A DNA stretch of 64,000 nucleotides from an uncultured Sphaerochaeta sp. (GCF_963676285.1 NZ_OY781063.1:1116001-1180000), one strand, 5' to 3'. Counted from the stretch's first letter, positions 42,914 through 52,475 are shown. Numbers and translations are program-made. Notes: generated from the sequence alone by a model not told the origin.

Positions 42914-44845
42914 TTAATCGAGACAGGTGAGTGTAATCTCAGCACTATCCATGAGCGAGCCAACATACCGTATTCCAACCTTTCCATAGAGGAAAGGTTG
43001 TTTTGTATCTCTGTATGTAAGTAAGAGTCTATCTTCAAAAAATATCTGAATATCTTGTTCTTTTGCGATTACCTTGAGAGATAGCGGTTTCCCAAGAAAC
43101 TCAGTATGAGGAACCTCAACCAGCGGCTCTTGGCAATACATGTGCTTGAACAAGGTGATGTTTTCAGCGCTGATCATACAACTATAGCCATTGAAGAAAT
43201 TACGTCCGAGAACAGGATCACTCCCTTCTCCCCCATCAGCTTGGTCAGTTACCCGGAACATAACGCCAAACGATCCTTCTGGCCCCATCTGGTTCCTTTT
43301 TACAACTGCATGCATCTCAAAAGCACTTGTATAGGTATCCCCACATACATATTTTCCATAGGCACCTTTTGGTTTCCATTGAGCAGTTGCTGTCAATTGC
43401 TGTGCGCGCTTATGGATCACCATATACTGTTCAGAGCTCCCGCATTGTAACGTCTGGACACCCTTCTTCAAGAACATCTTTTCACACTGAAGTTGAGCAG
43501 CCTCTAGATCTGTATTTTGAGTACTACGATGCACAAGATAGGTACCAGCACTCGGGACATTCACCTTGCATGCATTACGCATGTTCACCTTGGCAGGAAT
43601 TGGAATCGCAAGCGCTTCAAATGCTTTCTGTCTGGAACCATAGGAGAGTTGTGCATGCGTTATGATTCTCTCATTTTCCCCTGGAAGGCTGCCTATGGGA
43701 CCAATATTGGATTGGGCGACCTGCACTGCCGCCACCAACAATCCATCCAGGAAGATTGACACCATCCCTTCATGTGATTGCATCACAAACGTATGCAAAA
43801 CCTTTGGTTTGACCTTAAAGGGAAGCAACGCTGAATACAACGTACATTCATGATTCCTTACAACCAACTTGTGTTCAGCAGTTACAGTAAGAGCCAATGC
43901 TCCAAAACAAACACCAAATGGCAGTGTAGCAGAAATCATTGAAACCTCTGCCACTGCTCCAGTGACATCATATGCTCTATCGGGTTCCCATTCTTGTTGA
44001 GCTGAGGAAATAACTTTTGTTGTTACATCAGGAAGCTTTGGAACCGGTTGCTCGTAATTGCAGTGTCCCAGTACACTCACCTCACTTGGGGAGAAAGAAA
44101 CAGGAGCAATACTGAAATCACGACTCCTGTCTTTGTTTAGATTATGGTACGCCATATAACGTACTTGAAGATCTGGCCCCCAAACCGTTGAACAATGGCC
44201 CAGACCAACACAAGGTCCATTTGTTTGTACTAAAATTGGTTGGGCAGAAACATTCTTATACGGCCCTAAAGGGTTGGTACTTACTGCACAATAAATACGA
44301 TATCCCTTGCTGAGATAGTGATTACCACAATAGGTCAGATAATACAGACCATCTTCCTTAAGTACTTGAGGGCCCTCAGTCCATCCCATGTCTGTCTTGC
44401 ATACCAGAACTGTTTCACCTGGTTCTGAAGGACTCTGCATGGCACACCCAAGAATTCCTCTGTCATCTGCCCAATAAAGATATAGATTCCCGTCATCATC
44501 CATAAAAGGTGAACCATCAAGACTTCTCTCGAGTCCTTCTGCATGAAGTGTAAAGGGTCCAGTTGGGGAAGTACTTCTTAGTACACAGTGCCCGGTTCCG
44601 GATGGGGACGCATACATATAGAACCAACCATTCACATAGATGACCTCAGGAGCGAACGGGACCAGGTCTCCAAAAAGTTGCTCTGCAATGACGGGCCCTT
44701 CCTCTTTCCAAGAAACAAGATCCTTAGAACTCCAACAGAGGATCTGAGGGTGGGTAACATAGAGATAATATGTTCCATCAAATCGCAAGATGAAGGGATC
44801 TGGGCGCAACCCATCATGGGAAAGAGGATTCGTATAGGTTTTCAT
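42914..44845 (-). CDS. Glycoside hydrolase family 43 enzyme
   Basis: About 643 residues. The five-bladed propeller catalytic part spans ~1-300: SHDGLRPDPFILRFDGTYYL with the general-base Asp, FAPEVIYVNGWFYMY, GSPFMDDDGNLYLYWADD, and TEGPQVLKEDGLYYLTYCG with the acid Glu. The remaining ~340 residues are beta-rich, with laminin-G/DUF1961-like pieces, probably sugar-binding. The family cleaves arabinosides and xylosides. Start at ATG 44845, spaced from AAAGGA; ATGs at 44851 and 44854 overlap the permease stop. No signal peptide. Confidence 0.85.
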   Translation of the reverse strand: MKTYTNPLSHDGLRPDPFILRFDGTYYLYVTHPQILCWSSKDLVSWKEEGPVIAEQLFGDLVPFAPEVIYVNGWFYMYASPSGTGHCVLRSTSPTGPFTLHAEGLERSLDGSPFMDDDGNLYLYWADDRGILGCAMQSPSEPGETVLVCKTDMGWTEGPQVLKEDGLYYLTYCGNHYLSKGYRIYCAVSTNPLGPYKNVSAQPILVQTNGPCVGLGHCSTVWGPDLQVRYMAYHNLNKDRSRDFSIAPVSFSPSEVSVLGHCNYEQPVPKLPDVTTKVISSAQQEWEPDRAYDVTGAVAEVSMISATLPFGVCFGALALTVTAEHKLVVRNHECTLYSALLPFKVKPKVLHTFVMQSHEGMVSIFLDGLLVAAVQVAQSNIGPIGSLPGENERIITHAQLSYGSRQKAFEALAIPIPAKVNMRNACKVNVPSAGTYLVHRSTQNTDLEAAQLQCEKMFLKKGVQTLQCGSSEQYMVIHKRAQQLTATAQWKPKGAYGKYVCGDTYTSAFEMHAVVKRNQMGPEGSFGVMFRVTDQADGGEGSDPVLGRNFFNGYSCMISAENITLFKHMYCQEPLVEVPHTEFLGKPLSLKVIAKEQDIQIFFEDRLLLTYRDTKQPFLYGKVGIRYVGSLMDSAEITLTCLD

Positions 44846-44850
44846 ATTCA

Positions 44851-45705
44851 TCATCCTTTAATTCCAGTCATCGCAAAGGAATCGACAAAATATTTCTGGC
44901 AGATTATAAACAGCACCAGTACAGGAAGAACCGCAATGAGGGATGCTGCCATCACTAACGGGATATCAGTCTGCTGCGCATAGTGGGAGTTCATCATCGC
45001 TATTGCCACCTGCACTGTCTGCTTATCCCTGCTATGGGTGAAGATGAGAGGGGCAAAGTAATCGTTCCACGTTGCCATGAACAAGAGAATCGTATTTGCA
45101 ACAATCGCAGTCTTCATCAGTGGAAGATAGATTCTCCAATAGATGCCGAAGTAGGAGGCTCCATCAATTTTAGCAGCCTCAAGCAAGTCTTTTGGTAGTC
45201 CGCTCAGATACTGCTTCAAGAAGAAAATCATATTGATATTACAGAGCGAAGCCGGGACAATCAGAGGCAGGAGTGTATCAATCCACTTCATCTTGGAGTA
45301 CAGGATGAATTGCGGAACGAGCAATACCACTACAGGAATCATCATGGTTGTCAGCAGTATGGTGAATATCACCTGTTTATAGGGGATATACAACTTGGAG
45401 AAGGCAAAAGCAGCCATTGAAGAGGTCAACGTCGCCAAACACACAACCGACAGCGATACAATTGCACTGTTCAGGAGACCTGTCGCTAAGTTTGAAACCT
45501 CCCACACAGCACGATAATTCTCCCAATCTACTGGATTAGGGATCCAAGTCGGAGGAATGGTATATACAAGATTGGCATGCTTGAGGGACGTGCTTATCAT
45601 CCACACAAAGGGAAGAACCATGGTCAGGGCTCCCAGAAGAAGCATTGCCCAGGCCAGGTACTTAAGAAATAAATGTTGTAATGTCTTACTGTTACTCACC
45701 ATCAT
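44851..45705 (-). CDS. Sugar ABC transporter permease (MalG type)
   Basis: 284 residues with six transmembrane segments and the CUT1 EAA loop LLEAAKIDGASYFGIYWRIYLP. It pairs with the MalF-type permease encoded upstream, whose 3' end it overlaps by 14 bases. It overlaps the GH43 gene only if the latter starts at its first ATG. Belongs to the importer feeding the GH43 and GH2 enzymes. No ATPase gene in the operon. Confidence 0.92.
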   Translation of the reverse strand: MMVSNSKTLQHLFLKYLAWAMLLLGALTMVLPFVWMISTSLKHANLVYTIPPTWIPNPVDWENYRAVWEVSNLATGLLNSAIVSLSVVCLATLTSSMAAFAFSKLYIPYKQVIFTILLTTMMIPVVVLLVPQFILYSKMKWIDTLLPLIVPASLCNINMIFFLKQYLSGLPKDLLEAAKIDGASYFGIYWRIYLPLMKTAIVANTILLFMATWNDYFAPLIFTHSRDKQTVQVAIAMMNSHYAQQTDIPLVMAASLIAVLPVLVLFIICQKYFVDSFAMTGIKG

Positions 45706-46585
45706 AGACCCACCATTTGGAAACTGAAAGTTGCAAGACTGTCAGGAGAAGAATAAATATCCCAAACAGAGTCGCTGTAGCACTGGCATACCCCATCTGA
45801 CTCGACTGGAACGCTTTCTGCCAGATGTAGTACACGATGGTGGCCACACCATACCCCCTCCCTCCATCAGGAGCAAAAAGCTGGATTTCCACGAATGTCT
45901 GCAGCGATCCAATAAGTCCCACAACCCCAAGATAAAACGTGGTTGGTGTTATCAGGGGAAAGGTAATTCTGAAGAATTGCTGGGTCTTGGATGCTCCGTC
46001 AATCTTTGCAGCTTCATAGTACGTTTTTGAAATACTCTTCAATACAGCCAAGTAATATATGGAAATAATCCCAATAAATTTCCAGGTGATCATGAGTACA
46101 ATCATTCTCTTGGTCCATATGGGATCATTCAGCCAGTCAATCGGGGCAACACCGAATTGGGATAGCAAATGGCTTACCAAGCCAAATTCTGAGTTGAACA
46201 ACCATTTCCATATGATGACCAATGCCACAATGGATGAGATGTAGGGTAAATAATAGATAACTCGGAAAAGTCGTTCCCAAGGAATTTTCTTATGGCAGGC
46301 ATAGGCAAACAGCAACCCAAAGAACAGATACAAAGGGATGGGTATCAACATGTAGAAGGTATTGCCCAAGGCGGTCCAAAACTTAGGATCTGAAAGTAAT
46401 TTCCCGTAGTTACGCCAGCCTACAAAACTCTTGTTGGGGGAAAGTATATTCCAGTTGGTAAAGCTAGCATATATACAGACAAAAAGAGGCAGTGCAAAAA
46501 ATACGAGGAAATAGACAATCGTGGGAGCAATGAACAACACTCCTGCTATACCCTCTTTGCGTCTCATGGAACTTATTTGCTTCAT
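45692..46585 (-). CDS. Sugar ABC transporter permease (MalF/UgpA type)
   Basis: 297 residues, six transmembrane segments, EAA loop YYEAAKIDGASKTQQFFRITFP. The N-terminal FIAPTIVYFLVFFALPLFVC is the typical first segment of CUT1 permeases. It lies ~75 bases downstream of the solute-binding protein gene and is translationally coupled to the MalG-type gene. Confidence 0.92.
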   Translation of the reverse strand: MKQISSMRRKEGIAGVLFIAPTIVYFLVFFALPLFVCIYASFTNWNILSPNKSFVGWRNYGKLLSDPKFWTALGNTFYMLIPIPLYLFFGLLFAYACHKKIPWERLFRVIYYLPYISSIVALVIIWKWLFNSEFGLVSHLLSQFGVAPIDWLNDPIWTKRMIVLMITWKFIGIISIYYLAVLKSISKTYYEAAKIDGASKTQQFFRITFPLITPTTFYLGVVGLIGSLQTFVEIQLFAPDGGRGYGVATIVYYIWQKAFQSSQMGYASATATLFGIFILLLTVLQLSVSKWWVYDGE

Positions 46586-46659
46586 AGTAACCTGCTATTG
46601 GAATCTCCCGCACCCGTGTAAGCAAGTGCAGGAGACTTCATATTCAACAATTCCAGAAC

Positions 46660-47994
46660 TTACAAAGAGAATTCTTTACTCAATGCAATACTATCATCAA
46701 GCATCTGCTGGATTCCAGGCTTGAACTCCATACAAAAACTTTCTGCACTCTTCTCTCCGTTGAAGACTACTCCAACATTGGAATTGAAATCTGCAAACCA
46801 CTCCTGGGTGAAAGTCTTTGACTGGGTTGCAACGCGAGCATGGTTTTCCAGGATATCAAAAAGAACCTGTTTGTTTTCTGGATCTTGTTCCAACTTGGCA
46901 AACTCATCATAGGCCATGTCCTTGAGCATGGGAATTGCCTGTCCTTTCTGATACGCAGTTCTCTGGGAATTTTCATTGAATGCCAGATATGCTGCAAGAT
47001 TGAACGCTTCCTCAGGATGTTTTGTCTGCGAGGATACACTCAGACCTGCGCTACCAAACCAAATTTCACTCTTTCCAGTACGAGGGCTTACCGGCCAGTT
47101 CATGACATCAAAAGTGAAATCACAGTTTTGCCAGAAGTCACCAAGACTCCATGTTCCTGCCCCTACCATTGCAAGTTTTCCCTGCTTGAAGCGATCATAG
47201 TCACTGAGCGATGCACTTTCTGTGACTGTAGGTGCTACATGATGCACAAGGCGGAGATCTGCAGCCCATTGCAAAGCTTCAATGAAGGCAGGATCATCAA
47301 TGGTCACCTGGCTCAGGGTCTCCTGATCTACGAACTCTGCACCATTGGACCAAACTGCAGATTCCAGTGAGTATGCTCCAGAGCCATATACTTTCTCATC
47401 ACCAGTACCCGTGGTAAGTTTCTTGGCAGCTTCCAGATAATCATTCCAATCCCATGGATCTGCAGCAGTCGGAGGAACGACACCAGCAGCCTTGAACAGG
47501 TCAACATTATAGAAGATGGGGAATACACTTACGTCCTTGGGTAACGCATAAACATTACCGCGTCCCAATTGCTTGCCATCGTAACGATACAAGTCAATAA
47601 TGCTGGACCATACATTATCTTCATTAAAGATCTCATTATCTTCCACATATGGAGTAATGTTCAGCAGATTCCCAGTAGCAGTATACTTCATGAACTTATC
47701 TATCTGGCAGTAGAACACGTCAGGAGCAGAACCAGCACCGATCATTGCCTGAAGCTTGGTATCAAACTCATTATCGGCAACAACGATGTATTCCACTTCC
47801 ACGTTGGGATAATCTTGTTCGAAGGCATCAATCATGGTCTGATAGGTATCAATTTCAGCATCGGTTCCCCAGCCCATGAATGTCAACTTTGTCTTTCCGT
47901 CTTCTTGTGAATCTTTCTGTCCTGCTGCCGACAAGGGAAGCACGAGAAGTAGTGCCAAGCACATAAAAATCACCAGTTTTTTGAACGAATTCAT
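46660..47994 (-). CDS. Extracellular sugar-binding protein (CUT1 type)
   Basis: 444 residues. A signal peptide (MNSFKKLVIFMCLALLLVLP, cleavage likely near LSAAGQK) without lipobox. The mature part matches family 1 solute-binding proteins: LTFMGWGTDAEIDTYQTMID, FEQDYPNVEVEYI, APDVFYCQIDKF and GKLAMVGAGTWSLGDF. AAAGGAGA precedes the ATG. First gene of the operon; probably binds an arabinose- or xylose-containing oligosaccharide, judged only from the GH43/GH2 partners. Confidence 0.92.
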   Translation of the reverse strand: MNSFKKLVIFMCLALLLVLPLSAAGQKDSQEDGKTKLTFMGWGTDAEIDTYQTMIDAFEQDYPNVEVEYIVVADNEFDTKLQAMIGAGSAPDVFYCQIDKFMKYTATGNLLNITPYVEDNEIFNEDNVWSSIIDLYRYDGKQLGRGNVYALPKDVSVFPIFYNVDLFKAAGVVPPTAADPWDWNDYLEAAKKLTTGTGDEKVYGSGAYSLESAVWSNGAEFVDQETLSQVTIDDPAFIEALQWAADLRLVHHVAPTVTESASLSDYDRFKQGKLAMVGAGTWSLGDFWQNCDFTFDVMNWPVSPRTGKSEIWFGSAGLSVSSQTKHPEEAFNLAAYLAFNENSQRTAYQKGQAIPMLKDMAYDEFAKLEQDPENKQVLFDILENHARVATQSKTFTQEWFADFNSNVGVVFNGEKSAESFCMEFKPGIQQMLDDSIALSKEFSL

Positions 47995-48031
47995 TTCATC
48001 TCTCCTTTTCTTGATGCTTTTTAAAGCAAAT

Positions 48032-48219
48032 ATTCTGTTTCTTTATATACTGCAGTCTATCATAAACCATATATATGTCAATAATTTTGTTTCTTTTTAG
48101 GAATAAATACACTAATATGGGTATATACAAACATAATTTTTATTTTATTAAGGAAGATACTTCGAATTAACAATAGTTTTTCTGTTCTTTTCTAAGAAGA
48201 AAATGCTATACTGTTTCTG
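48032..48219 (+). repeat. Three TGTTTCT-containing direct repeats between divergent genes
   Basis: ATTCTGTTTCTT (48032-48043), ATTTTGTTTCTT (48084-48095) and ATACTGTTTCTG (48208-48219) lie in the 255-base gap between the operon and its divergent regulator. They flank the promoter at 48054-48081 and overlap a TATACT -10 box (48207-48212) of the regulator. They are candidate binding sites for the regulator. The region is AT-rich, so chance similarity is possible. Confidence 0.3.
48054..48081 (-). promoter_or_regulatory. Promoter of the GH43/GH2 sugar operon
   Basis: On the minus strand: TTGACA (48081-48076), 16-base spacer, TAGACT (48059-48054), ~60 bases before the binding-protein ATG. Confidence 0.45.
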
Positions 48220-48249
48220 GCAACTTGATAATAAATGAAGGAGAACCCC

Positions 48250-49170
48250 ATGTCGAAAGTGTTGATGGTCATGGCTGATGATGAGGAAAAACTTCGTCGA
48301 GTTGGGTATGCATTATCATCTACCCAGCGGATACAAATCCTTAAACTGCTGTATTACAACAGCTACAATGTAAAGGAAATTGCAGAATTGCTTGATATCC
48401 CAGCCTCAAGTGCAGCCCTCCATGTACGAGAATTGGAAAGAGCTGACTTGATCCAAACAAAACAGCTGCCTGGGAAACGGGGGTCAATGAAGATCTGCAG
48501 CAGAAAGAATGATTATGTGAATATCAAGCTTTCCGGACAAGCCTCAAATATAAACCAGGTGTCCACCATCTCGATGCCTATCGGAGCGTATACCGATTGT
48601 CGGGTAACACCAACCTGTGGGCTTGCCGATATACATACAATCATAGGCTATGAAGATCGCCCCAATAATTTCTATTTACCTGAGAGGGTTAATGCAAAAG
48701 TTCTATGGACCTCCAGTGGATACGTAGAGTATAAGTTCCCGTTTCCAGTCGAACACCAAACGCTCCCAAAAGAATTAATCCTTACCTTTGAAGCGTGTTC
48801 CGAGGCTCCAAACTTCAAGGAAGACTGGAAGTCTGACGTAACCATCTGGATCAATGAGATCGAGTGTGGGACCTGGCAAAGCCCCGGGGATTTTGGAGCA
48901 AGAAGAGGAAAACTGAATCCCGAGTGGTGGGATGACGGGGTTTCCCAATATGGAAAATTGGTGACCGTATCGATTTCTGGAGAACTGACACGAATCAATA
49001 CGAAACATGCTTCAAACATTACTATCAATGATTTGCACTTAGATAGCAATGAAGCTATATCACTCCGCATCGGGAATAAGGAGGATGCAAGGTACATTGG
49101 GGGGTTTAATCTATTTGGACGTAGTTTTGGTGACTACAACCAAGATATTGAACTATCTTTTGTGTACTAG
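48250..49170 (+). CDS. ArsR-type transcriptional regulator with large C-terminal domain
   Basis: 306 residues. The N-terminal ~90 residues form a winged helix of ArsR type (STQRIQILKLLYYNSYNVKE, IAELLDIPASSAALHVRELE). The remaining ~200 residues are a beta-rich domain with SDVTIWINEIECGTWQSPGD and PEWWDDGVSQYG, likely a ligand (sugar) binding module rather than a metal sensor. I chose ATG 48250 because GAAGGAGAAC lies just upstream; an ATG at 48235 contains that ribosome-binding site. It is divergent from the GH43/GH2 operon and probably controls it. Confidence 0.78.
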   Translation: MSKVLMVMADDEEKLRRVGYALSSTQRIQILKLLYYNSYNVKEIAELLDIPASSAALHVRELERADLIQTKQLPGKRGSMKICSRKNDYVNIKLSGQASNINQVSTISMPIGAYTDCRVTPTCGLADIHTIIGYEDRPNNFYLPERVNAKVLWTSSGYVEYKFPFPVEHQTLPKELILTFEACSEAPNFKEDWKSDVTIWINEIECGTWQSPGDFGARRGKLNPEWWDDGVSQYGKLVTVSISGELTRINTKHASNITINDLHLDSNEAISLRIGNKEDARYIGGFNLFGRSFGDYNQDIELSFVY

Positions 49171-49192
49171 CGTCTGAAAAAGGTATGGGTTC

Positions 49193-49510
49193 TCACCCCA
49201 CAAAATCTTCCCTGAATGGAGTGAATACATCCAGTACCACTCCCTTCTCCAGGCAGGTGGTCCCATGCTTTACATTTGGCTCAAAGACAAGGGTATCTCC
49301 CTTTGAAACCTCTACAGGCTTTCCATCAATGGTAAAGGTGAAAGAGCCCTCTAATACATAGGTCAACTGGGTATGGGGATGGGAGTGAACGGAACCAACT
49401 CCACCGGTTTCAAAATGGACTTCCACTGCCATGATTGTTTCATTGTAGGAGAGTATCTTCCGCTTCACCCCCTCAGCCACTACCTCAAATCCATCTTGCT
49501 TTGAACTCAT
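49193..49510 (-). CDS. Cupin-domain protein
   Basis: A 105-residue single cupin: VEVHFETGGVGSVHSHPHTQ gives the first motif with its three histidines, and GDTLVFEPNVKHGTTC the second. A small cytosolic beta-barrel that probably binds a metal and a small ligand (sugar- or pectin-related cupins of this size are common near carbohydrate genes). AAGGAAGGAG precedes the ATG. Convergent with the ArsR-type regulator gene, 22 bases away. Confidence 0.82.
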   Translation of the reverse strand: MSSKQDGFEVVAEGVKRKILSYNETIMAVEVHFETGGVGSVHSHPHTQLTYVLEGSFTFTIDGKPVEVSKGDTLVFEPNVKHGTTCLEKGVVLDVFTPFREDFVG

Positions 49511-49611
49511 ACTTGACTCCTTCCTTGTTAGTATGCCGGAGCAATACAGTCAATGCAACAAAGATTAGGTCATCTTATTACGAGAGAATGCTTGAAGAAC
49601 TATGTTGATCC

Positions 49612-50583
49612 TTACTCCACAAGAGGAATATATCGGGTGAATTTCCCACAAGTCTGTTGAGTGAGTTGTCCTTCAGCACACAGCTCCTTGAGAAGTCTAA
49701 ATGCTTTTGTTGTCTTCAGCCCAACAAGGTCCTCCACTTCTTTCCTGGAAATGGAACCTCTTGCTTTAGCATGGTATAGAATGGATGCCTTCTCCGCATT
49801 CAGAGACTCCCCAACGCTATCCTCATGATATTCATGTTTCTGGGTATACGTGCCCTCTTCATTGCTATTTGGGAGGACACAGGAGAATGCACCTTCAGCA
49901 GCTTTAAATTCAGGTTTTCTTAGATATTCCTTATAGAGATGCATAATCTTTCGAATACCAGTCCCATAACTTTCCACTAACTGTAGACGATAAAACACTG
50001 AAGCCAAATTAGGATTTCTTGACTGAGAAACTCCCATTGTTATGGCCTCCATGGAAAGGCCTCTCACCAAACCTCCAAGAGATACAAATTCAATACGATC
50101 ATCAAATACATTGATAATCGTACTTCCTGAAAAAAGATAGTCACGATGAATTATGCTATTCAATAGTGCTTCACGAATAGCTTCTTGTGGATAATCCAAG
50201 GTATCTTCCCGCAGCAGCCCGTTGAATCGTGCTTTTGTTTTATTGTAAGTAGCAAGAAATCTATACACATCTGAAAGCTGTTTCAGAACAGACCCAGAAA
50301 ATTCTTTCCTATCGCGAAAGACTGCAGAATCCCGACCCTGAAATACAGCCACCTTACAGGTATACGAACACTGATCGGAAAGCAACATGGCAAGATTGGT
50401 AAAAAGTTTATCCGAGCCTATCATTTTCAGGGTTTCCATCTGGGCTGAACCAAAGGCAATTTGTCGTTTATCCATCTCCTCTTTCAAAGTTATGAATGTT
50501 AAGTCCTGTTCCAAACTTCTGCATGCTTCAAATGAAGTTCCTGATGTCTCCAGAAGCAGACTTCGAATGCCACTTTCATTCAT
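49612..50583 (-). CDS. RecG-like/AlbA_2-type putative DNA-binding protein, N-terminally truncated
   Basis: 323 residues corresponding to the middle and C-terminal parts of the 'putative transcriptional regulator/AlbA_2' family: LDYPQEAIREALLNSIIHRD, then YLFSGSTIINVFDDRIEFVS and YGTGIRKIMHLY (the HATPase_c_4 region), followed by a winged-helix tail (SRKEVEDLVGLKTTKAFRLL). Relatives carry ~130 more residues with the AlbA_2 domain at the N-terminus; none is found upstream, where the sequence turns into an AAAG microsatellite and an alcohol dehydrogenase scrap. The remaining protein may still be made. No good ribosome-binding site. Confidence 0.65.
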   Translation of the reverse strand: MNESGIRSLLLETSGTSFEACRSLEQDLTFITLKEEMDKRQIAFGSAQMETLKMIGSDKLFTNLAMLLSDQCSYTCKVAVFQGRDSAVFRDRKEFSGSVLKQLSDVYRFLATYNKTKARFNGLLREDTLDYPQEAIREALLNSIIHRDYLFSGSTIINVFDDRIEFVSLGGLVRGLSMEAITMGVSQSRNPNLASVFYRLQLVESYGTGIRKIMHLYKEYLRKPEFKAAEGAFSCVLPNSNEEGTYTQKHEYHEDSVGESLNAEKASILYHAKARGSISRKEVEDLVGLKTTKAFRLLKELCAEGQLTQQTCGKFTRYIPLVE

Positions 50584-50589
50584 AGGATC

Positions 50590-50617
50590 TTTCTTTCTTC
50601 CTTTCTTTCTTTCTTTC
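50590..50617. repeat. AAAG tetranucleotide microsatellite
   Basis: About seven TTTC units (AAAG on the minus strand) with one imperfect unit, ending ~7 bases before the start codon of the 49612-50583 gene. Loss of one unit would put an upstream ATG at 50620 in frame with that gene. This is a possible slippage site. Confidence 0.65.
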
Positions 50618-50672
50618 CATTATAAGCTGAAGGATAAGAAAATCAAACAGGTTTCACCTCATATGACAGTTC

Positions 50673-50885
50673 CTACCCAATCACCACCTTGCCAACCTCT
50701 CCCCTATGCTCAGAGGCGAAGGATAATGCCTCAACTACCTGGTCGAAAGGAAACCGGTGCGAGACGATTCCTTCAACAGAGAGAGCCTTGGAAGCCAAGA
50801 GAGACAGTACTAGGGCAGGAAAGGAAACAATCTGCTCGATCACAGATTCTTTCACTGTTAAAAAGCTTGTAGTACTACAACACAA
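50673..50885 (-). pseudogene. 3' fragment of a zinc-type alcohol dehydrogenase gene
   Basis: About 55 C-terminal codons (FPALVLSLLASKALSVEGIV, SHRFPFDQVVEALSFASEHR, ending GKVVIG and a true stop) match the C-terminus of medium-chain zinc alcohol/sorbitol dehydrogenases. The remaining ~300 residues are absent: upstream sequence shows no dehydrogenase frame. A similar shorter scrap lies at 56333-56407. Confidence 0.6.
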
Positions 50886-50966
50886 GTACGGTAAAGTAGG
50901 CGAAGTATTTCATACTCAGAATATTCTCAAGTTATATCTTTTAATGCTTTTTGATATGTTTTTTGT

Positions 50967-50995
50967 TTGATATATTGTTATTTTTGAAATATAAT
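50967..50995 (+). promoter_or_regulatory. Promoter of the second AAA ATPase gene
   Basis: TTGATA (50967-50972), 17-base spacer, perfect TATAAT (50990-50995), ~38 bases before the ATG, with GGAAG between. A near-consensus sigma70-type promoter. Confidence 0.65.
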
Positions 50996-51033
50996 ACACT
51001 AAATGGTTCAATACGATTGTAATAAGGAAGATA

Positions 51034-52371
51034 ATGATGAAAATAAAAAGCATATCCATTGGAGGATTTAAAAATCTAAAACTGACACGCATTGAGTTTA
51101 ATCGTATTACAGCGCTTGTTTCTCCGAATAATTATGGCAAGTCCAATGTTCTCCAAGGAATTGACTTTGCTTTATCATTCTTGAGTGCTGGAGAAAAAAG
51201 CCGCAAGAAAATGACATCCTGGACAAAAGGAATACCTTTGAATCCGTATTCTGCAGCCGACCCTTTTCTATTTGAGATTGAGTTCCATGAACCTTCTTTA
51301 GGCGAGTATCAATATGTACGGTATGGATTTTCTTTCACCTGGTTCCGTGATGATGCTTCTGGGCAACGGATTGTCGATGAATGGTTGGAAATGAGAGAAA
51401 CCGAGAGCGTAAAATATACAAAATACTTAAAGAGAAATGAAGGACGTTATCGAAAAGCGAAATCCACAAATGCTTTTAGAAATATCATTTTAGGCCCATA
51501 TCAGCTTGCTGTTGATACCTTGTCCTCTATTGATGACATTGCATATGCCTCAGCGCTCAGCTTGATAAAACATCTCTCCTTTATTACTTGCGTATCTCTG
51601 GATATGGATAGTCAATATCAGGATCTCCCGTTTGAAATGAGTGATTCATATGACTCCCTCTCTGATACAAATGATATCCCCAAATTACTCAATACTCTCA
51701 AAGATAAGTTTCCTGATAGATTTGCATTATTCAAAGAAGCCATTACAACCCTATTCCCTGAAATAAGCGACATCGAGGTGGTGAAAGCAAAATTTGATCC
51801 ACCTGATGAGTTGTTTAAGATGTATGCAATGGAAAATGCGGAAGTGAAGTATACTCCCAATGCAGCCGCCCCTCCATTCAAATGGAAGAATGAGATTCAA
51901 AAAATCTTTGTAACGTACAAGCATATGAATCAACCACTTGATATCACTATGTTGTCAGCAGGGACAAAGCGGCTAATCTGGATTATGGCCATCCTATTCT
52001 CCAGCAATTCGACTACTCACGTTATAGGCATTGAAGAACTGGAGACCAGTATCCATCCAAGACTCATGAAGCAAACCCTGGAACTACTAAACGAGTATCT
52101 AGGAGACATTTCTTTGATTATCACAAGCCACTCTCCATATCTTGTCCAATACGTAAAATTGGAGAATATCTATATTGGCATTCCTGACGAGACAGGGCTT
52201 GCTTCTTTCCAGAGCATTGCCAAGACCAGAGCAAAGTCGTTAGTCAATACATCCCAAGATCTTGGACTCTCAATAGGTGAGTATCTGTTTGACTTGATGT
52301 CTGGCGATTCCAAGTCCAATTACATCCTCAAGAAATATATCAAGGGTGTTGAACGGCACATTATTTTATAG
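51034..52371 (+). CDS. AAA15-type ATPase
   Basis: A 445-residue ABC/SMC-like ATPase. The P-loop is unusual, SPNNYGKSN (~30-38), with GKS retained but the usual preceding Gly replaced. The signature MLSAGTKRLIWIM (~305), Walker B VIGIEELE (~328) and ITSHSPYL (~362) are intact. It resembles the ATPase half of two-gene ATPase-TOPRIM defence systems (RloAB/PARIS/split-OLD type). A TOPRIM-like gene in the same orientation lies at 55554-56210, on the other side of a transposon-like unit. A defence role is inference. Confidence 0.8.
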   Translation: MMKIKSISIGGFKNLKLTRIEFNRITALVSPNNYGKSNVLQGIDFALSFLSAGEKSRKKMTSWTKGIPLNPYSAADPFLFEIEFHEPSLGEYQYVRYGFSFTWFRDDASGQRIVDEWLEMRETESVKYTKYLKRNEGRYRKAKSTNAFRNIILGPYQLAVDTLSSIDDIAYASALSLIKHLSFITCVSLDMDSQYQDLPFEMSDSYDSLSDTNDIPKLLNTLKDKFPDRFALFKEAITTLFPEISDIEVVKAKFDPPDELFKMYAMENAEVKYTPNAAAPPFKWKNEIQKIFVTYKHMNQPLDITMLSAGTKRLIWIMAILFSSNSTTHVIGIEELETSIHPRLMKQTLELLNEYLGDISLIITSHSPYLVQYVKLENIYIGIPDETGLASFQSIAKTRAKSLVNTSQDLGLSIGEYLFDLMSGDSKSNYILKKYIKGVERHIIL

Positions 52372-52436
52372 TGAAGTTTGCACGAACCGTTAGAGTAATT
52401 GATTGCATGGTAGATTAGAGAAACAAAGTCAATAAA

Positions 52437-52454
52437 AGGCCTCCGAAGAGGCCT
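52437..52454 (-). terminator. Intrinsic terminator of the transposition genes
   Basis: A 7-bp stem AGGCCTC/GAGGCCT with a 4-base loop. On the minus strand it is followed by TTTTATT. It lies 22 bases beyond the stop of the 81-aa gene. Confidence 0.75.
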
Positions 52455-52475
52455 GATAAAATCAGATTGTTAACA

